Assembly (NCBI RefSeq): GCF_029852145.1 | Contig: NC_079979.1 | Coordinates: 3,086,501 to 3,150,500, forward strand | Source: Microplitis mediator | Taxonomy: Eukaryota > Arthropoda > Insecta > Hymenoptera > Braconidae | Direction: 5' to 3' | Length of the DNA stretch: 64,000 bases | Shown: piece after piece, positions 1 to 12,554 of the stretch | How positions within the stretch are numbered: the stretch's first letter is position 1 | Layout of the letters: each line of letters opens with the position of its first letter | Notes under the pieces: generated by a model | What the model was told of the DNA's origin: nothing | Databases searched by the model: none | The model's input: the letters and a program-made list of their open reading frames with translations, nothing else | Translations under genes and position numbers: made by a program

Positions 1-778
1 AAAACGTAGAATGTCAACCTGCTCGTTTGCTGTGTCTAGATAATAAATGTCAATACTATACTAATTTTTCTACTGTGTTAAATAGTAAACCTGTACAAGG
101 TCAGTGCACGCTTTGTTATAAAAAAAGAAATAATAATTCGTTTTCAATAATCAATTATATTTAATTAATAAAGTTGCATTGGGAAGCCCATGCCAAATAA
201 ATGCAGATTGTACGATATTAAATTCAAAGTGTGGTATTCATAAAAAATGTGTCTGTGGCGCTAATACTTTGGCTCTCAATGAATCAACTTGTGTGTCGAT
301 TTTACATGGGTCCTGCTCGAATGATGATCAATGTTATCCTTTTCCAGTTCGTTGCTCGTATAATAAATGTCAATGTAATCAAGATTTTACATCAGTGTCT
401 GCAAATCAATGCATTAAAAGTAAGTATAGTTTATCATTGTATTTAATGTTTAAAATTTCCATCATTTATCGTTAAATTTGAATTATTTCACTAGTTAATA
501 TCTAAATATTTTATCTCACAGCAAATCTACTATATTCTTGTAGTAGTGACTTAGAGTGTAGTGACCTATGGCATTCACGTTGTTCAAATGATGGCAAATG
601 TGTTTGTAGATCGAATAACATTGCAACAAATAATTCTACATGTCTACCCATTTTAGGTGGAAATTGTTGGAAAGACGATCAATGCACGACCGAAAATTCA
701 GCTTGCATTGATTTTCGGTGTACGTGCAAGCCAAAATTCATTGCTGTTGCTAGAAATCAATGCGTATCTATTGATTAA
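1..778 (+). CDS. EB-module secreted protein, gene 1 (3' end only)
   Basis: This is the C-terminal part of a cysteine-rich protein; the 5' part lies before the window. Exons are 1-99 (partial), 174-419 and 522-778, with the stop at 776-778. Donors are gtcagt at 100 and gtaagt at 420; acceptors end at 173 and 521; all junctions are phase 1. The pieces match exons 6, 7 and 8 of the two complete downstream paralogues one for one. Exons 7 and 8 each carry 12 cysteines in the order C, C, C, C-x-C, C, C, C, C, C-x-C, C, which is the spacing of doubled EB modules (Pfam EB family). The protein ends in a short Ser-Ile-Asp tail after the last cysteine, with no membrane segment or GPI-like tail, so it is probably secreted. 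Function unknown; similar insect proteins are often named prion-like Q/N-rich domain-bearing protein 25-like, a name that says little about function. Confidence 0.8.
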
Positions 779-1905
779 TTGATTGAATGTTGAACCAGAA
801 ATTAATTGCAGCATTTTTATGGAACATGAGTAATCAAATCTTCACAGAAAAATATTAATAATCAATTGTTTTTCATTTATAGTTTTAATGTTGTGATCGT
901 TTCAGTGTCAAGTCATATCCATTTATGTGTTATCGTTCTTGTTACTTCTCACAATGTTTATAACATTTACCATCAGACGATTCCTATTGCAGACATTTCA
1001 TAGGTTCCAATAGGAATTCCATTAATGTAGACCTAAGGGGTATTGTCTAGACCCTTACACGTTTATAACTATTACAAAACAGTAAAAATGACTTTGTTTA
1101 TTTATATCTATTTATTCCAATCCAATTTAACATAAAAATAATACAGAAGACAGAAGTTGTGGATATTTGAGTGTTTTTGAAAAGGGGACAGATGTTTCCC
1201 TGTATGCGTTAAGGCAAACATTTTCCAATGCATCACAATAACGGTTATCGGAAAAAATAGCCCCGAAAAATCGACCCGACAAGTCAATTTTTCAGCTGAC
1301 TACTAGTTTCGTGTGAAACTTCAAACTCGGCTTCACAATTTGATGGTATCATGTCTTTCAATGTCTGTCAATTCACTTGTTAATTTCTTTCATGAAACAA
1401 GAACAGCTTCAAGGTGTCCAGGGGCGAAGCTCTGGTGGGGTCCAGAGAGAAAACTTTGGTAGGGCCCAAGAGCAACGCCCCGGTGAGGGTTGGTAGGCGA
1501 ACCCCACTAGATAAATATAACAAGTATCATTATTTTGCAAAGGCAACAACATATAAGAAAAAAGGATTTCTTCTATTAATTTGTAATTGTTATATGTTTA
1601 AAATATCACTGTTTTTAAGGATGAATTTGAGGTTGATATTGTGAAAATTCGGATTCGATGAAATCCAGGAAAAATGATTGTTCTGATTGATAGAAAAAAA
1701 AATCACGGTTCTATTGAAATATTTTTTCCTTTGAATCTAAGTATCAAAGATAATAGAGAAAAATTATTAGCCGAATAAAAAACATCAGATGCTTGTATCC
1801 GTTTGTTTTTTCTGATCTATTTTCTCCGAGTCTATTTATTCCAGGTCTATTTGTCCCAAGTCTATTTTTTCCGGCACCTCACAATAAAATACCATAACAT
1901 TTATT
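779..1905. other. Intergenic, no gene seen
   Basis: AT-rich spacer after gene 1. Around 1420-1505 there is a short GC-richer patch with repeated GGGGCGAAGCTCTGGTGGGG-like wording. At 1815-1872 a small tandem repeat of TCTATTTNTYCC occurs four times. A 76-codon open frame at 1414-1644 spans the GC patch and has no recognisable features; I do not call it a gene. Confidence 0.5.
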
Positions 1906-1966
1906 TTAAAAACACAATTTATAAGAGAAAACACGGTATATCAAAAAGAGAAACTTACCTATAATA

Positions 1967-4936
1967 CTAAATATTATAAAATTCAACAAAACAATTACGT
2001 TCTGAAGTACAACACAAATGAACATTACACGTAGGGCATGTGTAATTTGTGGGATTTTCCAGTTGACGTTTAGCACACTGCATGCACCTACTTCTATCAT
2101 TTACTTTTACCACTACATGTGAAGGTGTTTCTCGTTTATGTATATGAGAGATACGCTTTTTCGTCATAACAACTGACGATAAAGCTCTTCGGCGAGAGGG
2201 AAAATTACCAATGAGTGAACGAGCCACTACCTGGCAAAATCTACTAGGCTTGAAAGCAGAGTTCTTTTAACACGTTTTGCTTCGTGCAGCTTGCAATATA
2301 TAACATACGAATTATGAATCACAATATTCAATAAGTCGAAAAATAATCTTAGGTAGTATTTTATTTTGGCCTGTCAATCTACTCCATAGCGTCATTTTTC
2401 CTGATCCATAAGATCAACCCCTCCCATATATATTTTATACTTTATGACGACTTTAGGGCAAGTTACAACTACCTTGTACACGCCTCTTGACTGTCGTTGT
2501 CGATATTGGTGACAAGAAATTTTTCAATAAAAAGACAGCTCTGTTATCCTTTCATTTTATAAAAGATACTCCTATTACTGCTGACCCTGAAAATATCTCC
2601 TCGGTTCATGCTTTTATAGGACGAAATATTTTTTGGAAGAATCTTTCTATTTTAGCGCACAATTCCACAAGCGTTTCCCTTCGTACTCGCCGGTGTGTAC
2701 TGGATATGAGGGAAATTGAAAAAATTATGAAAGTGTCACGTAGCGATTCAAACGTGAATCGCTGCGCGCGCTTTCCCATCTCGCCGTGAATTTAACAACA
2801 TCTCCTAGCAAATAAAGCGCATTTATTTATTATAATATTTTATTATATAAGTATTTATATTGTTTTGATTAATTATTTGATTATGATTTATTTATGATTT
2901 ATTGGAATTATTGTTTAGTATGATTGTGTTTTGATAATTATTTTGAATTTTATGTATTTAATCTATATTTTCATTTCAGTTAGTAGCACACGTGCGCGTA
3001 TATATTGTATAAAAATATCGACCGAAGGGAGAGTAAGTCGATATAGTGGGGATAAAAATCGATGTATCCCTTCCGCCAGGTGGTGCACTGAAATAATTAT
3101 TATTTCATTGTTTAAAGGGTTGATTATTATTATGTTTATAAATATTGATGAATAATATTATTTAGTTTATTATTATGATATAACTCAGGTCGTGTAATTA
3201 ATCTAAATATTTCATTTTAATTGATAATTTCGGGTCCGAGGTCATTAGAGGGGATAACACGTGAGTGATAGCCATCCCTCGGAAAACCGACGCGGAAAAA
3301 TAATTAGAGAGGACCGGGCTATTGTAAAGGTAGGACGTGTTGTTGTCCGCGATTTTAAGTAAAATTTGTTTTGGCCCAGTTGCCGTGAAATGATAATTGA
3401 TAAATGAAGAAAGTTAATTTGGTGATGATTAATTTTGTTATTTTGAATTAAAAGTATACAGTTTATATGTTTTTATTGTTATTTAAAAACTCAAGAAGTA
3501 AATTATTATCAACGCTGGTAAGTCATCTGTATTATCATTTGTTGCATCGGCTATCGCTGGACCCTCGGTAGAGTTGATCGCGATATTTAATTGTTTAATA
3601 ATTGAACCTGAGTTATTACTTATAATAATAAGTTGAGTATATTCGGCGTATGTTCCAGAGTTTGGTATACGTGCGTAGACGCGTCGAATAAATTCCTTAG
3701 ACTATAATGAGTATATTATTATTTTTTAAAATTTACTATAAAGAATTAATGTATGGTAAATGAATTTTGGTATTGTAATATTTTATTGGATTTATATTTA
3801 TAAATATATTTAAATTAAATAATATGAAAGAAGGATTCCAGTGATAGCCAACATTTGTTTGTTCATTTCCTGGATATATTTTAGTAATAATTATTCCTTA
3901 TTTATTTTATTCATTTTATTTAGTTGGTTATATTTTTGGTTTATATTGCTTGGTGCATACATTCTCGCTCGAAATTTGGTCCCGTGATCTCTCCCCTGAT
4001 TTGGTATTATTTTTGTCCGTTTTGTAAAAACGGGCTGGCGCCCTCGTGTACTAACCCAGCCTGAGGAGCTGGTTCAGGCACACTTTTATTTTATTTATTG
4101 TTTAATATTATTATTTACGAATATTTAACTATTATTATTTTGAGTCATATATTTATTATTTATAATTTATAATTTTCATTAGACGTGGGTGATCACATAC
4201 GGTTTACCGAATTTGTTCGCGTCTCCGTCACGAAAAAAAAAACAGTATACGTTATAAAAGTATAGTTCACAATTTATACCCTGTAAACCTTCAGATAATT
4301 GCAATGCAACGTCAATACGTATTTTAAATGCCTTATCATAAGAGAGATCAGTCGGTTCTTTAGAATTGTCACTAAAATGCAAGTCCATACGTATATATTC
4401 GGAATATGTAGTATAGGCATCATATTAGCAATGTACAGAACTCCCATGTCGGAATCAGTAGACCAATAGCTTCTGAATGGAGGTAAGCAATGATACCCCA
4501 TTACAAAATTCATGCCAAGGAAAGAGTTGGCTTCTTCATTAGTCATGGTGAAAAATCGACCATTTTGTTGAGCATTACGTATGGGTTTATGAACAATAAT
4601 ATCATCTGTTAATTTTTCAAAGCCTGCAACTGCATTAAAAAGGTTAACAAAAGTCAAATCTATATCTGGTGTGTAGATGCTATCCAAAATACGCAGTTCA
4701 GCGAATTTATAACTTTGCTTCTCACAAAAATCGTATGGTAAGTATGAATTCTCGCGTCAGTTGAAAGAAGGGATATTGATGCAAGGTTGTTAATTTTTAA
4801 TAATGCCCTCTTCTAAAGATGATCAGCGTGGATCAGTTTCAACAGCCAGCATATCCGTTTATATATTTTGCGCTAAAAACGTTTTGTCTTTTTCATCTAG
4901 AAGCAATCCATCTTTGTCATCGTTGTTGTCAGCCAT
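1967..4936 (-). pseudogene. piggyBac-type transposase relic, broken in pieces
   Basis: Three minus-strand pieces read as one piggyBac-family transposase in the right order. The N-terminal piece starts with an ATG at 4934-4936 and gives an acidic Asp/Glu-rich start that soon hits a stop. The middle piece (4687-4179) contains FLGMNFVMGYH, PPFRSYWS and, after a frame change near 4390, LHFSDNSKEP, the typical start of the DDE_Tnp_1_7 domain. The C-terminal piece (about 2270-1967) has the cysteine-rich zinc-binding tail C-x2-C...C-x2-C...C...CF. About 1.9 kb between the middle and C-terminal pieces (2300-4178) is unrelated AT-rich DNA, and most of the catalytic core is missing. Several frameshifts and stops make it non-functional. 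The domain identity is from recognition of family motifs, not a search. Confidence 0.75.
2300..4178. other. AT-rich DNA lying inside the piggyBac relic
   Basis: This 1.9 kb separates the two ends of the broken transposase. It holds an open frame on the plus strand, 2487-2789 (100 codons, unrecognised), followed by a very AT-rich tract and a short GC patch at 4030-4075 containing CTGGCGCCC. It may be a later insertion of another mobile element; I see no clear terminal repeats. Confidence 0.35.
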
Positions 4937-5125
4937 TAAGACCTCAAAAATATCGTTCCCCTGCAGTAAAAACTGTCTACGTCGATTTAAAGACGTGGCC
5001 TGTCATATGATATATAAAAATATGAACGATAAACTAAAAATGATAGCAAACAAAACAATATCTTCAGTTTGAAACAAAGGTCTTTTTTGATATGAATAGG
5101 AACACTCACGTCCTGTTATATTTTT

Positions 5126-5570
5126 AACTTCCCGCTAAGAAAATTGAACATTTTCAAACATTCGGGGAGTTGTTGGTTTTGGTCCGATTTTCGAAAATCG
5201 AATTTCTATCTTATCTTGACGTTTTAAGATTCTGAAAGCTATTCTGACTGATTTTAAGATGATGTCCGAGTGTATGCATGTACGTACGTACGTATGTAAA
5301 TGTCTGTAACTTTCAAATGAATGAACCGATTTTGATCACTAAGGTGTCATTCGACGCGGCTTGTTAATATCTAAAAGCTGTGGAATATTGAGCTTGATCG
5401 GTAAGGTGCGTTCGGAGATATTCCAAAAATAAAATTTTTTCAAAAATGTTTTTTTTTTATAACTTTTAATTTGCTGGATGGATGGATTCCAAAATCTAAT
5501 CAGCTCTAAACCTTTATAAGCCGCGTCAAATGTCACCCTAACCATCGGTACTGACTTAAAGGTCAAAATA
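5126..5570 (+). mobile_element. AACTTCCCGC repeat family, copy A (5' part)
   Basis: Starts with AACTTCCCGCTAAGAAAAT, continues with the paired GATTTTCGAAAATCGAATTT block, the GATGTCCGAGTGTATG phrase, a short degenerate ACGTACGT/TATG microsatellite, then ATGAACCGATTTTGATC and the CGACGCGGCTT phrase. The same order of blocks is seen at 25359, 32118, 52901 and 55549. No protein is encoded, so it is non-autonomous. This copy lacks the GGGGCTGGCCCGCAGGG end. Confidence 0.6.
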
Positions 5571-5770
5571 GTGCTAGGTCACCCGCTATTTGGGCCTGGC
5601 ACATCCAATTTCTTACTCATGGTTGTGTCAAGCTGGCATGAGAGTTTAGCAACTAGTTGGCCAATCAGAGAAATTGGCGGCTAACTACTACCCGTTGACG
5701 CACTTTTAAACCAATGGGAAAATTCGCTGGTTCAATCATGCTGCACACGTCACCACCGAGTCGAAACGAA
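5549..5770 (+). repeat. Dispersed repeat, partner of 8990-9260
   Basis: Shares a block order with the reverse complement of 8990-9260: TACTGACTT, AATAGTGC, GGTCACCCGCTAT, GTGTCAAG, GGCATGAGA, GCGCACTTTTA-like, CCAATGG and CACGTCA-like phrases. The two copies are inverted relative to each other and flank the 5' half of gene 2. Confidence 0.5.
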
Positions 5771-6936
5771 GGAAGAAAACGCGGCCATTACATAGCTTTC
5801 GCTATCTCGTGTTCAACTGCATGGCCTCGTGCTTCTAACGCTTTGATAGTCTCTCTGTAAATTTTGCTACTTGCAATTAAGTTTGAATCCGCTAATAAGT
5901 TGTAAAGATATTTTCAATAATAAGTTCATATACTAAGGCGACTATGTATCGAGATTACTGAATTGTTCGCGTCTAACTAAATATACTTATATACCACGTG
6001 CTTAACCACTATCAGCCACGTGCCAAATTATATACGTGACTTACAATCGTTGCATTCACTATAATTTTAGTCGCATTTGCTCTAATACTTATTTCTCACA
6101 GTTAAAGTGTATGTATTGTAAATAAACCATCTAAATTATTTATCCTTCATTTTTGTGTAATTTTCAGTTATTAAATTTTACCACACCTACACCAGAATCC
6201 TTTGGTGCATTCGCTCACTTCACAATTTTGTATAGAAATCTTTACCCTCTCTCATAGTTGATTAAAGAAGTAATATCATTTACAATCTATAATAGTATTT
6301 TTAAGTTACCATGCAGAAATATCGAAATAGATAAAAAGACAGAGAAGTTATTTTTCGATACATCTGTGAAAAAAACGAGTCATCTGAATTCACTCAGAAA
6401 TCGTATACTTTGCCCCATTATACATGGCTTGCCAATCTGACTCCTGCAATTGGTATCACAAAAGATTACTTATTGCTAAAGAAAATCTATTTTTGTCAAA
6501 GCCTATATTCAGTACGTATCATTGGCGTCAAAAACAACGGAGATAAAAAGTACTCTATCCGTAATTTTATGCATGAATATACATGATTATACACGATAAA
6601 GCCTAATTTTGGGTTCTTGATAATGTTTTACTTATCAAATTCATGTCATTTTTTATTATTTTTTAAGGTTTCTTTACATAACCGAGTTGAGATTTGATGG
6701 GTAAAACATTTTTAATACAAAAAATAATTAATTGCGTAAGTCTCTATCTATTAACGCTTCTCAAAACAAAGCCATTAAAAAACTTATCAAAGTTTCAAGT
6801 TATCGATAATTCTCAATGTATTGCAACAGTGTAATTAACAGTTATATTTTAAGAATTTCTAATCTAAACGAAATCCATCAGTATAACGTCTCCATTACAA
6901 TTATATTACTAAGTACGATTCAAATTATAAATTACC
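5771..6936. other. Upstream region of gene 2, no gene seen
   Basis: AT-rich. The last 100 bases hold a possible core promoter: TATATTTT at 6843-6850 and an arthropod-type initiator TCAGT at 6878-6882, which would give a 5' untranslated leader of about 57 bases before the ATG at 6937. This promoter reading is weak. An open frame at 6258-6440 has no recognisable product. Confidence 0.35.
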
Positions 6937-7569
6937 ATGTTGATAAGCAAATTTGTTCACACTTTAAGCAACTTATTCGTTGTTGTATCGTTATGCGCCC
7001 ATCAAGTCAATGGAAGTAATGAAACGAATAATCAATGTGCGGAAAACAATAATACGGTAATTAGCAAATGATACATTTTGATTATTTTTAAGTATAACGT
7101 TAATGACATTCTATAAGATTTTTTCAGTGTAATCCATCTCATCAACAGGCATGTTGTGATATTAATTTATCATGCAAAGTGAAAAATCCAGAGAAATACT
7201 TTGTCTGCAAAGAAAAAGGTAACTTTGTATTAACCGTAGACTTAATATTTTTTCTACGTGCCCCACTATATTGAATAGTAATTCCAAGCGTATTTTAACG
7301 TAGGCATGAAAGGATTTTTGCAATAGTATGGAAAACGGTTGCCTCTAACAATAAGCAGCAGCTCTTCTAATGTTTTCGAGCCCTTTGAGCTCAACCCATT
7401 GGTGTTTATGAATTCACTAAAGAATATAGATACTGTAGAGCGTCTCCTGTCATAATTTTCAAAGAATTTTACTTACGGCATCTTACGGCATCAAATAAAT
7501 TATTTAACTTATTGCATCTTTAATTAAGAATAAAAAAAAATATCATATATAATTAATAATTAAATACGT

Positions 7570-7647
<78 letters not shown>

Positions 7648-7649
7648 GC

Positions 7650-7717
<68 letters not shown>

Positions 7718-10700
7718 AAACTCTTTGTAATTATTGAACTAATTCAATGAATATAAATTACACCGGAACCGTGTGTGAAAAAAAATTCTGAAGGCCAGTT
7801 TTGAAAACTAGAATCTTGAAGCGACAATTTGCTTTTTTTCTTCTTCTGTATGGCTGTTTTCCTTCGAGTTAAGGCATTTTGAAGATTGCTAAATAATTTA
7901 CGATCTTTTTTATATCTCTTAATTTCTGTTATTAGTTACACCCATCGATTCTAATATTTATCATTAAGTTCAAAATAATAAATTTAATCACGTTCATTTA
8001 TTTCTCTCAAAATATAGCAAAGTTGAATTCTTTCTGTATCGATAATGAAGATTGTAGAGATTTTAAATATGCTGAATGTTCAGCAGACTACAAATGCATT
8101 TGTAAAGTAAATTATACCAGAATAAATGATACCAACTGTGCACCATCATTGGGAACATCGTGCTGGAAAGACGAAAAATGTTCAACTGATAATGCCGTTT
8201 GTATTGATAATTTATGTCAGTGCAAAAGCAATCATGAAAAATTCAATGAACAATGCTTGCCAAGTGAGTAGATCAGTTTTAAATACTATTCAAATATATT
8301 TAATTGTTCGTTAGTGCAAATCAAATTCGATCCGAATAATTTGTCACAATATTCATGATATGACTAATAAGAGATTGAGTTCGATCAGATGGATAGTATA
8401 AGTCAATGGAGCTCACTCGTTGACTATAGAAAGATAATTTTCGATTAAAATTCATAGTACAAGCCCATTGGATCTGAAATGAAGGGTCTCAAATGAACTT
8501 TCTATATTGCTCTATACAAAACGGAACGTCTAGCAGTTGTAAAATAAGCGAGTAAATCTAGAGGATCTGTTTTAGGCCCGAGGATTCTTAAACAATTAAA
8601 AATTTAACAATAAATACTTTGGTTATTTATTACACTTATTTATACCTTAAATTGTAAGAACTTAATAATTATAGCGAATGCGACTCAATAATTACTTGAT
8701 AGCGAATGCGACAATAAAAAATGAATCAAGTATAAATTCGACACGTAGTTGATAGAGGTTATTTTCACGGAAATTAATTTAGTAATTAATTACACGCGAA
8801 TCACAATCAATTCATTCTCAAAAAATAGCAGCCTTCGTATACTGACTAAATATTGAGAATAATTAGCGTAGCTGGTTTGAATTATATCACAGAAGATTTA
8901 ACTTATATAGCAGAGCAGTTTTAATACACGAGGTTGTAGTCAACAAAGCACGTTGTAGATTAAGATGATGAAATCATAGTAGCGTCGGCGTTACCACTCG
9001 GTGATGACGTGGCAGCTTTGCTACATAAGACGAATTTTTCCATTGGTCTAAAAGTGCGCCAACAGAAAGCGGTAAACAGCCAATTTTCTTTATTGGCTGC
9101 CGAGCACGCCGGAATAAGACAAATTATCTGATTCGCCGGCTGGTAGCGGGTTCTCATGCCGTCTTGACACGGGCATGAGCTAGAAATTTCAAGTGTCGGG
9201 CCCAGATAGCGAGTGACCCGGCACTATTCTGACATTCAAGTCAGTAGCGAGTTCGGCTACTCCCAGAATAGCGGAAATGCACGACGCTTTTTAAATTAGT
9301 CAAGCTCGTGACTGAATAGCAGTAATTCCAATAATTTTATGATCATAGTATTCGCAGCTCTTATCATTTTTGTAACCAGTAAATAATATTTAGGTCATAT
9401 ACTCAATTGAATTTAACTGATTAATATTAATTTGTTTGTTGAGAAATCCTATCATACATAATAATAAAATCTGTTTTACACTCAGAATGCTCAGTTCGAG
9501 AGTTAATATATATTTTTTTTTTAAATATTACATTCTCCGATTAGGATACTACTGATTTTTTACGATTGCAGTGATAATCGGCTCGCCTTGTGAAAATGAT
9601 GAAGCGTGTAAAAAAGTAGAATTTTCAACTTGTTCTCGACGAAAATTTTGTGTCTGTTCATTTAATACAATAGCCATCAATAGGACTTCATGCTCACCAT
9701 TATTACCCTTATTGGGTGTACCTTGTCAAGCGACCTACCATTGCAAACTCAACAACTCAATATGTGTAAATAATAAATGTCAATGCAAATCTGAATACCT
9801 TCCTCGATCGAACAATGAATGTGAACCCAGTAAGTAATCTTCAATAAAATTACGATAAAAGTTCCACTTATATACCTCCCAAATAGCTTTTATTGTTGAC
9901 GGAAAGAATAATATCAAATAGCATGACAATACTAGACAAAAAAAAAAATTCTATTTGGTTGTTTTAAGAATTAGCAGCAACAACAATCATCATGATCCTT
10001 CTATCGCATTAGACTTTTCAAATGATTTTCTTTATTTATATGAAGGAGTACGATTAGATATGCCATGTGAAAATGATTCATTTTGCCAGAGTTACATCGA
10101 TCACTCAACATGCTCTCAAAATAAAGAATGTATATGTGAACCTAATAAATACAGTTTTAAAAATAATAAGTGCGCAGTTGCATTCAGTGAATGGTGCCAG
10201 AATGATGATACATGTCTAACAGACAATGCTGAATGTATTGATAACTTATGCCGATGTAAAAACAATCATATTTATGACCAATTTAAATGTATTCCAAGTA
10301 CGTCAAACAATTTACGATTTTCCAACGCAAGTTATTAGTCAATAATTCCCTTAATTTGATATCTATGTTTGTTATTCTAGTTTATTTAAACGAAACTTGT
10401 CATGAACAGTCTGACTGTTACGCAATTCCATTTGCAAAGTGTTCAAAGAACAATAAATGTGTTTGCAATCATGAATATGTTCCAATAAATAAATCAACTT
10501 GCGCACCATTGTTAGGAGCATTTTGTATAGGAAATGTCCAATGTCAACCTACTTCTTTGATATGTGTGGACGATAAATGTCAATATCAAGCTAATTCTTC
10601 TACTTTGCCAAATAAAGTATCTGATCGTGGTGAGTGTCGACATCAATAAAAATTAAATTTGTAAATAATAATCATTAATTTCTATTTTCTTGAAGTCGTC

Positions 10701-11288
10701 TTGGGAAGCCTATGTCAGAGAGATACGGAGTGTACGATTCAAAACTCAAAGTGTTCTATTGATAAAAAGTGTGTCTGTGGTGCCAATACTTTTGCGCTCA
10801 ATAAAATAACTTGTGCTTCAACTTTATTTGGATACTGCCATAGTGATGATCAATGTTATCCTGTTTTATTTCGCTGCTTTAACAATATGTGTCAATGCAA
10901 ACAGAATTATACATCAGTGTCTGCCCATCAATGTGCCGAAAGTGAGTACTCTGTCGTTGATGAGTTTAAAATGAATATTCATTATTTACCTACGAAATAA
11001 AACTATTCAAGTTGTATTTTTTATTTTACAGCACGTCTACTTTATTCTTGTAATAGTAACTTAGATTGCAGTGATCCGTGGCATTCACAATGTTCAAATA
11101 GTGGCAAATGTGTTTGTAAATCAAATAATATCGCAATAAATAATTCTACCTGCCTACCTACTTTAGGTGGTCATTGCTGGAGGGATGATCAATGCATGGC
11201 CAAAAACTCTATTTGCATTGATTATCAGTGTGTTTGCATGACTAATTTCTTAGCTGTGGCTGGAAATCTATGCATTTCTATCAATTAA
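6937..11288 (+). CDS. Secreted knottin-plus-EB-module protein, gene 2 (complete, 571 aa)
   Basis: Eight exons: 6937-7056, 7128-7218, 8018-8263, 9572-9829, 10049-10297, 10381-10629, 10696-10941, 11032-11288; all junctions GT-AG and the joined length is 1716 nt without a stop. Residues 1-26 form a signal peptide (hydrophobic FVVVSLCA, then QVNG). Residues 34-68 have the spacing C-x6-C-x7-CC-x5-C-x10-C of inhibitor-cystine-knot peptides, split by the first (phase 0) intron. Six phase-1 exons of 246-258 nt follow, each an EB-like double module with 12 cysteines, except exon 6, which has 10. Asn-x-Ser/Thr sites are common. No transmembrane segment, so probably extracellular. The ATG is chosen because it opens the signal peptide and matches gene 3. 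Introns are 66-219 bp except intron 2 (799, TG microsatellite) and intron 3 (1308, repeats). Role unknown. An AATAAA lies at 11536. Confidence 0.85.
7576..7716 (+). repeat. (TG)n microsatellite in gene 2 intron 2
   Basis: About 140 bases of nearly pure TG repeat with one interruption (TGCGTGTGCGCGTG) near 7641-7652. Confidence 0.97.
8990..9260 (-). repeat. Dispersed repeat in gene 2 intron 3
   Basis: Reverse-complement partner of 5549-5770; moderately GC-rich compared with its surroundings. It accounts for much of the 1308-base intron 3. The minus-strand open frame 8960-9157 is a by-product of this repeat and shows no known domain. Confidence 0.5.
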
Positions 11289-11574
11289 TTCATTGAATAT
11301 TGAACCAGAAATCAATTACTTTATTTGCATTGAATATAAAAAATTGTACCTTCATGAAAAAATATTTGATTAATTATTTTCACTCATTTTTTTAGCATAT
11401 TGATGGTTTGAGCATCAAACAATATCCAATTATATTTCATTGTCATTGTCAATATTTAAATCGTCGATAAGATTTGATATCATACTAAATGATCCACGAT
11501 AGAAAATAATTAAATATAATTTTGTCTTACTAAACAATAAATATAAGATAACTACTTGTCAACTTACCTTTAGT

Positions 11575-12260
11575 AACATGCTGAAAGAAGTCTTACATAA
11601 ATTTGTACCAGCAGTCTTCAGCAAGTCCGCATCATTACTATTGGACAAATCTCAGCCAAGATAAGATTGAGTAAATTTGTAGCAATACTTGCTGAAGACA
11701 TGATACTTTCTTGAGTTGCATTAGTTCAGATTACTACAAAATCGCTTTAGATACCCGGACAGAGCCACTCTTTTTGTCACTTCGTGATCCCTCTGTTCAA
11801 CAAAGATTTAGACTCATTAATTGAACTTCTAATAATCGTTAATGAAACAATAGCCAACACTAATCATTTCCAACAGTGTTGCAAGATTCACTAGTCATTG
11901 TGCTAATGGTCACTAATAAACACTTATTGACACTAACGAATTTTCAACAGCATTCATAAGTTTTTCCCGTAAGGTCTAGTTTGCGATAGTTACTGCGTTG
12001 AAGCTTAGAGTGAGTTGGTATAAAAAAACCCAATTTTTTTGGTGATTCTGCAACAACTCTGACCTAATATTATTATATTGTACGTACATTACTCAAGAAT
12101 CGCTGTAGACTGATTTTATAGATTTCCGTAAGTCTTTAAGAATCTTAAGTAAGAATGATTGAAATCCACTGCAAGTGTATATCTGTTTTAAAAATTGTTT
12201 AAATCGTCAGTAAGAAACTTGCTGAAAGACATCCGTCAAGTAACTTGCTTCAGACGGTGT
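11575..12260 (+). repeat. Dispersed repeat, homologous to material in gene 3 intron 6
   Basis: The opening (GAAGTCTTACATAA, then GTCTTCAGCAAGTC and ATACTTGCTGAAGACA) matches 31500-31690, and the end (AAGAAACTTGCTGAAAGACAT, AAGTAACTTGCTTCAGAC) matches 33655-33715. The two ends are weakly inverted with respect to each other, as in a terminal-inverted-repeat element. A CACTAAT-rich block of another family occupies 11830-11960. Confidence 0.5.
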
Positions 12261-12554
12261 TACTAGGAATGAAATAATGTGAAAAATAATAAATAAAGAT
12301 TTATTATTGAAAAAACTTTTAACTGTACTTGTTACCTGTCATTCTAAGAGATCATCCTTATCTAAAAGTGTTGTTCCAATTATAATTCATATGAATGCTT
12401 TGAAATAACACCAATATTATTGAATGATTAACTTATATTTTTTACATATATAAAAATAATATATATAAATATACACCAGAACTTTAGGGTCATGACATCA
12501 CTTTAAGCCTTTCGGGATTCCTACTTTCACACAGACGTACTGAACTCATTAACA

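Noticed and set aside
2487..2789. 100-codon plus-strand frame inside the piggyBac relic
   Set aside because: Protein-like but unrecognised, with no support for a start or for splicing; described only as part of the inserted DNA.
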